A DNA stretch of 64,000 nt from JBFWRK01 sp050248955 (GCA_050248955.1 JBFWRK010000011.1:62001-126000), one strand, 5' to 3'. Counted from the stretch's first letter, positions 42,488 to 51,267 are shown. The notes: generated from the letters alone by a model not told the origin. Numbers and translations are program-made.

Positions 42488-43109
42488 GTCCGCCTCCCTC
42501 GAGGTCTCGTCGGCCGGCAGGTCCGGCACCGGGGAAGCAACGCTAACGAGCACCGTGAGCAGCGTCTACTGCCTGACGCGTCAGCACGAACTGATTGACC
42601 AGTACGTCAGCCCGCCCGCCGGCCCCGCCTGCCCGCCGGCCCCACCGGCCAGGCCGCCCCACCGGACCGGTCAGCCCGCAGATCTTCGCCTTTGTGGCGA
42701 CAGGCGTGCGGTTCGGGGGGCATCTGGCGCCACAACGCCGTGATGGCCGGCGTGGTCCACCGGGCAGGATGAAGTGGGGACGCGGCCGCTCGGTCCCTGT
42801 CGTTCCTCACTGCTCGCCGGACCGGGGTCCGGCTGCTCCAACGTCATCAGCGGTGTCGCCCAGCCAGGGAGCTCGTCTTCACCCGAGGCGGCTGCGAGCC
42901 CGGCGCGCGGTCCAGTCCCGCGCTCCCCGGATTCTCTGCTCGCCGACGACTCCCCACCGGTTCTCCGCTCCCATCCGGACATCCAAAGACCTCGCCCGAT
43001 CAGAGACCGGGGCTGGTGACGCGGATGAGCAGAGAAGCGGCGTGGCTGGAGTCTCGTCGATCCGCTGGCGGCCGACCCGGATCGGCCGGGGGTCAGGGAG
43101 TGGGGCTGG
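42488..43109. other. 622-bp gene-free region with repeats
   Basis: I see no convincing gene here: frames are short, lack ribosome-binding sites and use amino acids poorly. The left part holds runs of ccgcccgccggcccc-type sequence (42606-42666). A palindromic element follows at 42687-42740. A stretch near 42926-42985 resembles the 50-bp repeat at 50481-50580. The right end may contain the terminator-free 3' flank of the CoA-transferase gene. Confidence 0.6.
42687..42740. repeat. Palindromic element, intergenic copy
   Basis: Arms TTGTGGCG (42692-42699) and CGCCACAA (42728-42735) flank a GC-rich loop. The left arm CGCCTTTGTGGCG is identical to the left arm of the palindrome inside the AarF gene at 57258-57310. 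The right arm carries one or two changes. It could be an REP-like or MITE-like dispersed repeat. Confidence 0.65.
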
Positions 43110-44342
43110 TCACAGGATCGCTCCCTGCTCCTTCAGTTCGATGATGCGGTCCCAGTCGTAGCCGAGCTCGAGCAGCAGCTCCTCGGTGTGCTCGCCGAAC
43201 TCGGGACTCGGCCTGCGCGGTGCCCAGCGACTGGCGGAGAAGTCGACCGGCGTCGCCGTCATCGGCGTCGTCGAGCCGTCGGGCATCGGCGTGTCGACGA
43301 AGCAGCCGGCGGCGTGTGCCTGCTCGTCGTCCGGGAGCTCGTGCACCGCCTGCACCGGCGCCCACCACACGCCCTCCCGGTCGAACGCGTCGATCCACTC
43401 GGCCCTCGTGCGGGTGGCGAAGAGCTCGTCGAGCAGGGTGATCAGCTCAGCAGCGTTGCGACCCCTCACATAGATCTCAGCGAACCGTTCGTCGTCCGCG
43501 AGCTCGGGCCGTTCGATCGCCCGCAGCAGGTTCGGCCAGTGGCGGTCGCCCTCCAAGCCGAGCAGCCAGAACTGCTTGCCGTCGCTCGCCCGGTAACCGT
43601 TGATCAGCGGGTTGCCGGCCGCTGAGCGCGACACCGGCACGGTCGGCGCTCCGAAGCGGAGCGCGAGGTTGAGGTCCCAGCCGACCATGTAGGCGCCGAG
43701 TCGCAGCAGCGAGGTCGACACCTGCTGCCCCTCACCCGTGCGCTCACGCTGGAAGAGTGCCGTCGCGACACCGCCGGCCGCGGCAAGACCGGTGAGGTGA
43801 TCGCCCATGCCGCCGCGCTGATACGGGAGTGGCGAGCCCTCCGGCGCGAGCGACGCGGCGATGCCCGCGCGACTCCAGAACGAACCGACGTCGTACGCGG
43901 GGCGCCGAGCGTCGGGGCCCTCCAACCCGAGACCGGTGATGCTCGCGTACACGAGACGAGGGTTGCGCGACCTGAGCGACTCGTAGTCGAGCCCCGCCCG
44001 CTCGAGCGCGCCGACACGCAGGTTCGTGACGAACACGTCGGCCGAGTCGATCATGCCGAGCAGCACCTCTCTCCCGGCATCGGTCGAGTAGTCGAGCCCG
44101 ATGGACCGCTTGCCCCGGTTGTCGAGCTCGAACGGCGGGTTCTCGGCGATGCCGTAGTACGCCCGCCATGTCGCGGTCATGCCGCGGAACGGATCGCCGG
44201 TGATCGGTTCGACCTTGATCACGTCGGCGCCCCAGTCGGCGAGGACACCTGCGCACGCAGGACCAGCAACCCAGAAGCCGAGCTCGACGACCGTGACGCC
44301 GGTCATCGGTCCGGTCATCGTCACGCGCCCGCTCGTTGCCAC
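43110..44342 (-). CDS. CaiB/BaiF-family CoA-transferase
   Basis: A 410-residue type III CoA-transferase. Opening MTGVTVVELGFWVAGPACAG and ADWGADVIKVEPITGDPFRG are characteristic. NRGKRSIGLDYSTDAGREVL and the active Asp region RRPAYDVGSFWSRAGIAASL follow; the Asp forms the acyl-aspartyl intermediate. It moves CoA between carboxylic acids; partners are unknown. The start is the GTG at 44342 (GGAG 10 bases upstream), but the ATG at 44318 is plausible. It lies 22 bp after the acyl-CoA synthetase gene on the same strand, so the two probably form a carboxylate activation operon. Confidence 0.88.
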   Translation of the reverse strand: MATSGRVTMTGPMTGVTVVELGFWVAGPACAGVLADWGADVIKVEPITGDPFRGMTATWRAYYGIAENPPFELDNRGKRSIGLDYSTDAGREVLLGMIDSADVFVTNLRVGALERAGLDYESLRSRNPRLVYASITGLGLEGPDARRPAYDVGSFWSRAGIAASLAPEGSPLPYQRGGMGDHLTGLAAAGGVATALFQRERTGEGQQVSTSLLRLGAYMVGWDLNLALRFGAPTVPVSRSAAGNPLINGYRASDGKQFWLLGLEGDRHWPNLLRAIERPELADDERFAEIYVRGRNAAELITLLDELFATRTRAEWIDAFDREGVWWAPVQAVHELPDDEQAHAAGCFVDTPMPDGSTTPMTATPVDFSASRWAPRRPSPEFGEHTEELLLELGYDWDRIIELKEQGAIL

Positions 44343-44364
44343 ATCCGTACGTCTCCGCCTGGTC

Positions 44365-45924
44365 CTAGTTCACCTTGCGGCCTTGGTCCGCCCAGTACGG
44401 CTCGCGCAGCTTGAACTTCTGCAGCTTGCCGGTCGCGGTGCGAGCCAGCGAGTCGCGGAACTCGACCCGCTTGGGGCACTTGTACCCAGCGAGCTTGGTC
44501 TTCACGTAGCCGATCAGCTCCTCCTCTGTCAGCGTCGCGCCGGGCGTCGTGACGACGAGCGCGGTCACGAGCTCGCCCCACTTCTCGTCGGGCACGCCGA
44601 TCACCGCCACTTCTTCCACGTTCGGGTGGCTGAACACCGCGTCCTCCACCTCGATCGACGACACGTTCTCGCCGCCCGAGATGATCACGTCCTTCTTCCG
44701 GTCCGAGATCGTCAGGTAGTGCTCTGCGTCGATCGAGCCGCCGTCGCCGGTGTGGAACCACTCCGGCCCGCCGGGGTCGTCGGCCGCGGCGTGGATCGCG
44801 TCCGCGGTCGCTTCGGGCTGCGTCCAGTAGCCGTCCATGATGACGTTGCCGCGGGCGAGCACCTCGCCGTCCGGCGAGGTCCGCACCTCGATGCCGATCG
44901 CCGCGCCGCCGGCGCGAGCGAGCGCCTTCGCCCGTTCTGACGGCGACAGCTCGTCGTGCTCCGCCCTCCGCCGGTTCATCGTCAGGATCGGCGAGGTCTC
45001 GGTGAGGCCGTAGATCTGGACGAACTCCCAGCCGAGATCCGTCTCCATCCGCTCGATCGTGGACGTCGGTGGTGGCGCGCCGGCGACGACCATGCGGACC
45101 CGGTCGCGGCCCGGAATCGGACCGTCCCACGTCGACGCGGCAGCGAGGATCATCGCCACGACGGCAGGCGCGCCGCACAGCATCGTGACGCCGTGCTGCT
45201 CTACCCGGCGGAGGATCTCGGCGCCGTCGACCTTGCGCAGGATCACGTGGCGCCCGCCCATGCCGGTCACCGCGTACACCATCCCCCACCCGTTGCAGTG
45301 GAACTGGGGGAGCGTGTGCAGGTAGACGTCCCGGTCGTTCACGCCCATCTGCCAGCCGAAGGTCGCCGCGTTGATCCACAGGTTGCGGTGGGTGAGCTGG
45401 ACGCCCTTCGGCCGCGCGGTGGTGCCGCTCGTGTAGTTGATCGTGGCGGTGGCGTCCTCGTCGGGCGTCCACGGTGCCGGCTCGACGCCGAAGCGCAACA
45501 GCTCCATGTCGGAGTCCGTGCCGATCACCATGCGGTGCTCGCACGCCACGCTCGCGAGACCCTCCTCGAGCTCGGGATCGACGAGCAGGACCCGGGCCCC
45601 GGAGTGCTCGACGATGTAGCGCACCTCTTCGGCGACGAGGCGGAAGTTGATCGGCACGAGGATCCGCCCGGAGCCCGAGACGCCGTAGAAGCTCGTGAGC
45701 AGGCGGGCAGCGTTCTGGCTGACGATCGCGACCCGGTCACCCTGGCCGATCCCGAGCGCATCGAGCCCCGCTGCCTGCGCTCGTGCGCGCTCCGCGAGCT
45801 GTGCGTAGGTGAGCGCTCCCCAGGACGCGGCCGGCTGGTCCGGTTCGTCGACGACGCCGATCCGCTCGGGGTACAGCTCCTCGGCGCGACGGAGGTGGTC
45901 GTTGATCGTGAGCGCGACCTTCAT
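44365..45924 (-). CDS. AMP-forming acyl-CoA synthetase
   Basis: A 519-residue ANL-superfamily enzyme. The ATP/AMP motif is TINYTSGTTARPKGVQLTHR, A5 is QIYGLTETSPILTMNRR, A7 WFHTGDGGSIDAEHYLTISD, and A10 with the adenylation Lys is SLARTATGKLQKFKL. Sequence character (LPQFHCNGWGMVYAVTGMGG) matches medium-chain or aryl acyl-CoA ligases; substrate is not determined. The ATG at 45924 gives MKVALTINDHLRRAEELYPE, a normal start. Upstream of the CoA-transferase and divergent from the DEAD-box helicase. Confidence 0.9.
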   Translation of the reverse strand: MKVALTINDHLRRAEELYPERIGVVDEPDQPAASWGALTYAQLAERARAQAAGLDALGIGQGDRVAIVSQNAARLLTSFYGVSGSGRILVPINFRLVAEEVRYIVEHSGARVLLVDPELEEGLASVACEHRMVIGTDSDMELLRFGVEPAPWTPDEDATATINYTSGTTARPKGVQLTHRNLWINAATFGWQMGVNDRDVYLHTLPQFHCNGWGMVYAVTGMGGRHVILRKVDGAEILRRVEQHGVTMLCGAPAVVAMILAAASTWDGPIPGRDRVRMVVAGAPPPTSTIERMETDLGWEFVQIYGLTETSPILTMNRRRAEHDELSPSERAKALARAGGAAIGIEVRTSPDGEVLARGNVIMDGYWTQPEATADAIHAAADDPGGPEWFHTGDGGSIDAEHYLTISDRKKDVIISGGENVSSIEVEDAVFSHPNVEEVAVIGVPDEKWGELVTALVVTTPGATLTEEELIGYVKTKLAGYKCPKRVEFRDSLARTATGKLQKFKLREPYWADQGRKVN

Positions 45925-46077
45925 GGGCGCTGACACTACGTCGCGGCGATGCAGGGGCTGAACGGCCTGTTTTCGTCGCTCGCGGGCCTCAGATGTGCCC
46001 CTATCAGCACGTTTTCGCCGTTCGTCGACTACCGTGGCAGCTGGGTTCAGCCGATACCGGCCGCCCACACACACCTC

Positions 46078-47385
46078 ATGACTGAAAAAACATCTGCTTC
46101 GCGTGGAACGCGACGGCGGCGCCGGGGCCCGACGGGCCCGTCCGAGATGGCCGCTCCTACCGACACTCCGATGTCGACGACGACCGCTGTAGCGGCCGTG
46201 TCCCTGCCGACCGGGTTCGCCCGCCTCGGCGTCCCTCCCGAGGTCGACGCGGGTCTTGCCGCTGCCGGCTTCGCCGAACCGTTCGCGATCCAGCTCGAAG
46301 CGATCCCGGTTGCGTTGACCGGCGCTGACGTGTGCGGTCGAGCACGTACCGGGTCCGGCAAGACGCTCGCCTTCGGCGTGCCGCTCATCGCGCGCGTCAC
46401 CCAGGGTGCGCTGTCGCGCCGGCCGCGGGCACTCGTGCTCGTCCCGACCCGAGAGCTCGCACTCCAGGTCGCCGATGTCCTGACGCCGGTCGCCAAGGCC
46501 CGCGGCTTGCGGACGCTCGCCGTCTACGGCGGTGCGTCACGGCCACATCAGGTCGGCGCACTGCTCCAGGGGATCGAGATCGTGGTGGCCACGCCGCTGC
46601 GGCTCGTCGACCTCATCAAGGCGGGCGACGTGTTCCTCGACGACATCGAGATCGTCGTCGTCGACGAGGCCGACCGCATGGCCGACGACGGGTTCACCCC
46701 GCAGGTCGAGTGGCTGCTCCGGCACGTCACCAAACCGCACCAGACGATGCTCTTCTCAGCCACGCTCGACGGCCAGGTCGGTCACCTCGTGCGCCGGTAC
46801 CTGCAGGATCCGGTCGAGATCTCGGTCGACTCCGCGACCGACACCGTCGGCACGATGCACCACCTCTTCCTCGGCGTGCACCGCATGGACAAGGACAAGG
46901 TCGTCGCATCGATCGCCCGCAACATGGAGCGGGTCGTCGTCTTCTGTCACACGAAGCGCTCCTGCGACAAGGTCGCTGACGCGCTCGAGGACCTCGGCGT
47001 CTCGGTTCGCGCGATCCACGGCGACCTCCCGCAGGTGACCCGCGAGAAGGCGATGCGCCGCTTCGCCGCCGGCGAGACCCGCGTGCTCGTCGCGACCGAT
47101 GTTGCCGCTCGTGGCATCGACATCGACGACATCGACGTCGTCGTGCACTACGAGCCGGCGACCGACTCGAAGGCCTACCTCCATCGCTCGGGCCGCACGG
47201 CCCGCGCCGGCAAGGACGGCTGGGCCGTCACGCTGGCGGAGTACAACCAGCACCTCGCCTGCCGCATCATCCAGCGTCAACTGCGACTGGACCTCGTCGA
47301 TCCGATCGAGGTCTTCTCGAACGACAAGCGACTGCTCGACCTGCACCAGTTCCGCGAGGCCGAGGTGCTCGAAGCGAGCGGCTGA
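46078..47385 (+). CDS. DEAD-box RNA helicase
   Basis: A 435-residue ATP-dependent RNA helicase. Motifs in order: Q motif (FAEPFAIQLEAIPVALTGAD), Walker A (GRARTGSGKTLAFG), Ia (LVPTRELALQV), DEAD (VVVDEADRMADDGF), SAT (LFSATLDGQ), and the helicase C domain with TDVAARGIDIDDIDVVVHYE and HRSGRTARAGKDG. The N-terminal 25 residues are basic (SASRGTRRRRRGPTGPSE); no long C-terminal tail. Likely roles are ribosome assembly or RNA turnover. The ATG at 46078 lies after an unusually AT-tolerant 153-bp leader. Confidence 0.92.
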   Translation: MTEKTSASRGTRRRRRGPTGPSEMAAPTDTPMSTTTAVAAVSLPTGFARLGVPPEVDAGLAAAGFAEPFAIQLEAIPVALTGADVCGRARTGSGKTLAFGVPLIARVTQGALSRRPRALVLVPTRELALQVADVLTPVAKARGLRTLAVYGGASRPHQVGALLQGIEIVVATPLRLVDLIKAGDVFLDDIEIVVVDEADRMADDGFTPQVEWLLRHVTKPHQTMLFSATLDGQVGHLVRRYLQDPVEISVDSATDTVGTMHHLFLGVHRMDKDKVVASIARNMERVVVFCHTKRSCDKVADALEDLGVSVRAIHGDLPQVTREKAMRRFAAGETRVLVATDVAARGIDIDDIDVVVHYEPATDSKAYLHRSGRTARAGKDGWAVTLAEYNQHLACRIIQRQLRLDLVDPIEVFSNDKRLLDLHQFREAEVLEASG

Positions 47386-47405
47386 TCCCGCGGGCGTCGT
47401 TCAGT

Positions 47406-47999
47406 TCAGCTCGACGCCTGCAACCAGCTCGGACGACCGGCCTCGAAGCCGGCGATGTCGTCGGCGTGCGAGAGCGTGATGCCGATGTCGTCGAGCCCGT
47501 TGAGGAAGCGGTGCTGCGTCGCGTCGTCGATCGGGAACGGCTCCGTGAGGCCGATCGCGGGGATCTCGACAACCCGCTGCTCCATGTCGACGGTGATCTC
47601 GACGTCGGGATCCGCCTCGATCGCCTCCCAGATCCGCGTCACCACGGTGTCGGGCAGCACGACGGGGACGAGCCCGTTCTTGGTGCAGTTGTTCCGGAAG
47701 ATGTCGGAGAAGCTCGGCGCGATCACTGCGTCGAACCCGGCCTGCTGAATCGCCCACACGGCGTGCTCACGTGACGAGCCGACGCCGAACGCGGGACCGG
47801 CGACGAGGATCGTCGCACCGGCGTAGCGCTCGTCGTTCATCACGAAGTTGCGGTCGTCGCGCCAGGTCGAGAAGAGGCCCTTCTCGAACCCCGTGCGCTC
47901 GACGCGCTTCAGCCACTCGGCCGGGATGATCTGGTCGGTGTCGACGTCGGAGCGCCGCAGCGGGACCCCCCGGCCGGCGACGATGTGCACTGCTCTCAT
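47406..47999 (-). CDS. leuD: 3-isopropylmalate dehydratase small subunit
   Basis: A 197-residue swivel subunit of isopropylmalate isomerase. Signatures: DVDTDQIIPAEWLKRVERTG, AGPAFGVGSSREHAVWAIQQ and SFSDIFRNNCTKNGLVPVVL. The very long open frame that continues upstream is antisense to other genes and is not part of it; the ATG at 47999 is the true start. It overlaps the leuC stop by 4 bases (ATGA), giving coupled translation for the LeuCD heterodimer. It converges on the helicase with 20 bp between stops. Confidence 0.96.
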   Translation of the reverse strand: MRAVHIVAGRGVPLRRSDVDTDQIIPAEWLKRVERTGFEKGLFSTWRDDRNFVMNDERYAGATILVAGPAFGVGSSREHAVWAIQQAGFDAVIAPSFSDIFRNNCTKNGLVPVVLPDTVVTRIWEAIEADPDVEITVDMEQRVVEIPAIGLTEPFPIDDATQHRFLNGLDDIGITLSHADDIAGFEAGRPSWLQASS

Positions 48000-49411
48000 C
48001 TCACGTCCTCCGGTGTCGCGAAGTGGCCGGCGATCGCGGTCGCCGCGGCGACGGCCGGCGAGACCAGGTGGGTTCGACCGCCGCGGCCCTGACGCCCCTC
48101 GAAGTTGCGGTTGCTCGTGCTCGCCGCCCGCTCGCCGGGAGCGAGCTTGTCCGGGTTCATCGCGAGGCACATCGAGCACCCCGGCTCCCGCCAGTCGGCT
48201 CCCGCCGCGATGAAGATCTTGTCGAGGCCTTCCGCCTCTGCCTGCATCTTCACGGCGTGGCTGCCGGGTACGACCATCGTCCGTTTGATCGTCACGGTCT
48301 TCCCGTCGAGCACTGCGGCGGCCGCGCGCAGGTCCTCGATGCGGCTGTTCGTGCAGGAGCCGATGAAGACCGTGTCGACCACGATGTCGCGGATCCGCTG
48401 GCCGGCTGTCAGCCCCATGTACTCGAGGGCGCGGGCGATGTTGTCGCGTGCCGTCGGGTCGTCGAGGGTGTCGGGTGACGGGACCGAATCGTCGATGCCG
48501 GCCACCTGGGCGGGGTTCGTGCCCCAGCTGACCTGCGGTCGTAGCGCCGTCGCGTCGATGAGCACCTGGCGGTCCCAGATCGCGCCGTCGTCGGTCCGCA
48601 GCGTCCGCCAGTCGTCGAGCGCCTGCTCCCACGCGGCGCCCTTCGGCGCGTGCTCGCGGCCTTCGAGGTAGGCGAACGTGGTGTCGTCCGGAGCGACGAG
48701 ACCGGCCCGTGCACCTGCCTCGATCGACATGTTGCAGACCGTCATGCGACCCTCCATCGAGAGCGCCCGGATCGCGGAGCCGCGGTACTCGATGACATGA
48801 CCGATGCCGCCGCCGGTGCCGATGCGGCCGATGATCGCGAGGATCACGTCCTTCGCGGTCACGCCGGCCGGGAGCTCGCCCTCGACGTCGACCGCCATCC
48901 ACTTCGGCCGGCTCTGCGGGAGGGTCTGCGTAGCCAGGACGTGCTCGACCTCCGACGTGCCGATGCCGAACGCGAGTGCCCCGAACGCGCCGTGGGTGGC
49001 CGTGTGCGAGTCGCCGCACACGATGGTCATGCCCGGCAGGGTGCGGCCCTGCTCCGGACCGATGACGTGGACGATGCCCTGGCGGGGATCGCCCATCGGG
49101 AAGTTCGTGATGCCGAACTCCCGCGTGTTCGCTCGCAGGACGTCGACCTGCTTCGCCGAGATCGGATCGGCGATCGGGAGATGGATGTCCTGCGTGGGGA
49201 CGTTGTGGTCCTCCGTCGCGATGGTGAGCTCGGGCCGGCGGACGGCCCGGCCCGATAGCCGGAGCCCGTCGAACGCCTGCGGACTGGTGACCTCGTGGAC
49301 GAGGTGGAGGTCGATGTAGAGCAGATCGGCGTCCGGCGTCGAGTGCACGACGTGGCGGTCCCAGACCTTCTGAGGGAGGGTGGACGGTTGGTTCGGTACG
49401 GCGACGCTCAT
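47996..49411 (-). CDS. leuC: 3-isopropylmalate dehydratase large subunit
   Basis: A 471-residue aconitase-type [4Fe-4S] enzyme isomerising 2- to 3-isopropylmalate in leucine synthesis. It starts MSVAVPNQPSTLPQKVWDRH. Cluster Cys are in TVFIGSCTNSRIEDLRAA and REPGCSMCLAMNPDKLAPGE. IVCGDSHTATHGAFGALAFG is also conserved. An imperfect palindrome lies 11-47 bases upstream of the ATG, and five 46-bp repeats separate it from the divergent IclR regulator, which probably controls it. Confidence 0.97.
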   Translation of the reverse strand: MSVAVPNQPSTLPQKVWDRHVVHSTPDADLLYIDLHLVHEVTSPQAFDGLRLSGRAVRRPELTIATEDHNVPTQDIHLPIADPISAKQVDVLRANTREFGITNFPMGDPRQGIVHVIGPEQGRTLPGMTIVCGDSHTATHGAFGALAFGIGTSEVEHVLATQTLPQSRPKWMAVDVEGELPAGVTAKDVILAIIGRIGTGGGIGHVIEYRGSAIRALSMEGRMTVCNMSIEAGARAGLVAPDDTTFAYLEGREHAPKGAAWEQALDDWRTLRTDDGAIWDRQVLIDATALRPQVSWGTNPAQVAGIDDSVPSPDTLDDPTARDNIARALEYMGLTAGQRIRDIVVDTVFIGSCTNSRIEDLRAAAAVLDGKTVTIKRTMVVPGSHAVKMQAEAEGLDKIFIAAGADWREPGCSMCLAMNPDKLAPGERAASTSNRNFEGRQGRGGRTHLVSPAVAAATAIAGHFATPEDVR

Positions 49412-49421
49412 CGCGGCGTCT

Positions 49422-49458
49422 CACTTTCTGAGATACGCTTCCCGGGGTATGGAAAGTG
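49422..49458. promoter_or_regulatory. Imperfect palindrome upstream of leuC, possible regulator site
   Basis: Nested inverted repeats: CACTTTC (49422-49428) pairs with GAAAGTG (49452-49458), and ATAC (49433-49436) with GTAT (49447-49450). It starts 11 bases before the leuC ATG and covers the likely promoter. The divergent IclR-family gene is the obvious candidate binder, as NdgR/LtbR-type regulators bind in front of leuCD in other actinobacteria. The pairing is visible; the binding is inferred. Confidence 0.6.
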
Positions 49459-49509
49459 TAGGTGCCCACGACGGGAACGGCAATGCCGGCCTCCCGAGCG
49501 GCGGTGCGG

Positions 49510-49739
49510 CGAGCGAGCGGAGCGAGCTGGCCCGAGCGGCCGGGAACGGGAAGCGTGAGCGAGCGCAGCGAGCTGGCCCGAGCGGCCGGGAGCGGGAAGC
49601 GTGAGCGAGCGGAGCGAGCTGGCCCGAGCGGCCGGGAGCGGGAAGCGTGAGCGAGCGGAGCGAGCTGGCCCGAGCGGCCGGGAGCGGGAAGCGTGAGCGA
49701 GCGCAGCGAGCTGGCCCGAGCGGCCGGGAGCGGGAAGCG
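49510..49739. repeat. 46-bp tandem repeat, five copies, leuC-iclR intergenic region
   Basis: The landmark gagctgg recurs at 49524, 49570, 49616, 49662 and 49708, an exact 46-bp period. Units differ by only a few bases (gcgcagcg or gcggagcg; gggaacgg or gggagcgg). Each contains GGCCCGAGCGGCC, a small palindrome, and a GGGA...GTGAGC segment resembling the real start GGGA...ATGAGC of the regulator gene that follows. Since 46 is not a multiple of three it is unlikely to be selected as protein. Together with 49412-49509 it forms a 328-bp gene-free stretch. Confidence 0.9.
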
Positions 49740-50393
49740 ATGAGCAACGTCGGCGTGCTCGACAAGGCAGTCGTCGTGCTGCGTGCCGTCGAGCACCATG
49801 GTCCGCTCGGTCTGGCCGATCTGCAAGCGGCGACCGGCATGCCGCGGGCGACGGCGTACCGGCTCGCCGCCGCGCTCGAGGTCCACGGCCTGCTCCGGCG
49901 CGACGCTGCCGGGCGGTTCGCGCTCGGTCTCGGCCTCGTCGGGCTCGGCCGCGCCGCGTCCGAGGGCTTCCCGCTCGCCGAGCTCGCCCGCACGACCCTG
50001 GAGGCCCTCCGCGACGAGACGGGCGAGAGCGTCCAGCTGTACGTGCGCGAGGGCGAGGCACGACGGTGCGTCGTCTCCCTGCAGTCGCCCCACGGCCTGC
50101 GCTGGATCGTGCCGGAGGGTGTGCTGCTGCCGATCGGCATCGGGTCGGCCGGGCGGATCCTGGCCGCGAGTCACGACGAGCTGCCGGGGCCGGCCTCGTG
50201 GGTCGAGAGCGTCGAGGAGCGGGAGAGGGGCGTCGCCTCGGTCAGCGCAGCTGTCGTCGATGCCGCCGGCTCGGTGGTCGGCGCGGTGAGCGTCTCGGGA
50301 CCCGTCGAGCGGCTGTCCCGCTCGCCCGGCAGACGATTCGGCATCGCGACCGCCCGCGCCGCCGAGGCGATCAGCGCATCGCTCCGCCACTGA
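49740..50393 (+). CDS. IclR-family transcriptional regulator (NdgR/LtbR-like)
   Basis: A 217-residue regulator. The N-terminal winged HTH is LGLADLQAATGMPRATAYRL with HGLLRRDAAGRFALGLGLV. The C-terminal effector domain (LEALRDETGESVQLYVREGE, LPIGIGSAGRILAASHDELP) follows. Divergence from leuCD matches the NdgR of Streptomyces and LtbR of corynebacteria, which control leucine genes. I take the ATG at 49740. An in-frame GTG at 49647 would add 31 residues of repeat-encoded sequence (SERSELARAAGSGKRERAQR), which is unlikely to be real. Confidence 0.88.
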   Translation: MSNVGVLDKAVVVLRAVEHHGPLGLADLQAATGMPRATAYRLAAALEVHGLLRRDAAGRFALGLGLVGLGRAASEGFPLAELARTTLEALRDETGESVQLYVREGEARRCVVSLQSPHGLRWIVPEGVLLPIGIGSAGRILAASHDELPGPASWVESVEERERGVASVSAAVVDAAGSVVGAVSVSGPVERLSRSPGRRFGIATARAAEAISASLRH

Positions 50394-50480
50394 CCGAGCT
50401 GAGGTTGATGGGCAGTTCTCTGCTCGCGGGCGCGCTGCACGCAGCTCTGTGGTCGCCGCCGGACCGGTCCGGTCCGGCTG

Positions 50481-50580
50481 CGCGCAGAGATCCGTGGGTG
50501 GGTCGAGTTCGGACCGCTCGTGTCCGGAGGCGCGCAGAGAACCGTGAGTGGGTCGAGTCGGTCTGCGGACTTGCCGGTCG
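50481..50580. repeat. 50-bp direct repeat, two copies
   Basis: cgcgcagagaNccgtgNgtg followed by ggtcgagt occurs at 50481 and again at 50531, an exact 50-bp spacing. The copies diverge beyond the core. The reverse complement (cggttctctgcgcgcctccg) resembles sequence near 42956-42985, so this may be a dispersed intergenic repeat family. It lies between the IclR gene and the hypothetical gene preceding nadA. Confidence 0.7.
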
Positions 50581-50606
50581 GACGGGGGGCGCGCACACCT
50601 GGGGCA

Positions 50607-51209
50607 ATGATCACCGACAACGCCTTCGCTGCTGCACTCGCCCACTGGCTCGATGCCCGCCTCGCCGTGCGTCCTCCCGCGGATGACGACCGCTCCGCCA
50701 ACCGATCCCGCACTGCTGGCGATGCCGCGAGTGCTGCTCGTGCCGATGTCGGCCGTGCGGCGCGGCTGTTCGGGCTGACCGTGACGGACCCGGCGGCGGT
50801 CCCGCTGGGCGACGACGGCGCGGTGCGGTTCGTCGCCGTCGCCGAGGGCGAGGCATACGAGCTGGCCCGCGCCGTCGCACCACTCGCGATCCACCACCAC
50901 GACGCGCTCGCGCTCGTCACCGAGGGCTGGGCCGCGCCGCTGCCCGCGGCCGGCGACGACGGTGAGCCCGCGCCGATTGTGCGCCCGAGTCGCGATCCGG
51001 AGCGTCGCCGGGTGCGCGTCACGACGGTCGCGCTCGACTCGGGTGCGGTCGGGACGGGCCTCCGCTGGCTCGACCGTGACGACGCCGCCCTCGATCCCGG
51101 CCCGGTCGCCGGCCCGCTCGCCGACGTGCTCCGGCGGGCGTGCGACATGACCGAGAAGACGGACAGGGCCGAACGAACGGAGGAGCGGGACCGGTCCTCC
51201 GCTGCGTAG
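50607..51209 (+). CDS. Hypothetical protein upstream of nadA
   Basis: A 200-residue soluble, alanine- and aspartate-rich protein (MITDNAFAAALAHWLDARLA; VRVTTVALDSGAVGTGLRWL; VAGPLADVLRRACDMTEKTD). No signal, helix or motif is recognised, and the tail is highly charged. The ATG at 50607 follows GGGGC, a moderate ribosome-binding site. It ends 58 bp before nadA on the same strand and may share its transcript, but no link with NAD synthesis is visible. Confidence 0.6.
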   Translation: MITDNAFAAALAHWLDARLAVRPPADDDRSANRSRTAGDAASAARADVGRAARLFGLTVTDPAAVPLGDDGAVRFVAVAEGEAYELARAVAPLAIHHHDALALVTEGWAAPLPAAGDDGEPAPIVRPSRDPERRRVRVTTVALDSGAVGTGLRWLDRDDAALDPGPVAGPLADVLRRACDMTEKTDRAERTEERDRSSAA

Positions 51210-51267
51210 CCTCATGGGTGTACCCGTCGAGCGATCCCGTCGTCCGGCGGCGAGGAGCCCGGTTGGC

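Noticed and set aside
42230..43019. Several short open frames in the gene-free region
   Set aside because: No ribosome-binding sites, low-complexity Arg/Pro/Ala sequence, no motif.
49510..49739. CRISPR array
   Set aside because: The 46-bp units are directly abutting with no unique spacers, so this is an ordinary tandem repeat.
49647..49739. N-terminal extension of the IclR regulator (SERSELARAAGSGKRERAQR...)
   Set aside because: It is encoded wholly by the tandem repeat and has no relation to the IclR fold; start at 49740 is preferred.
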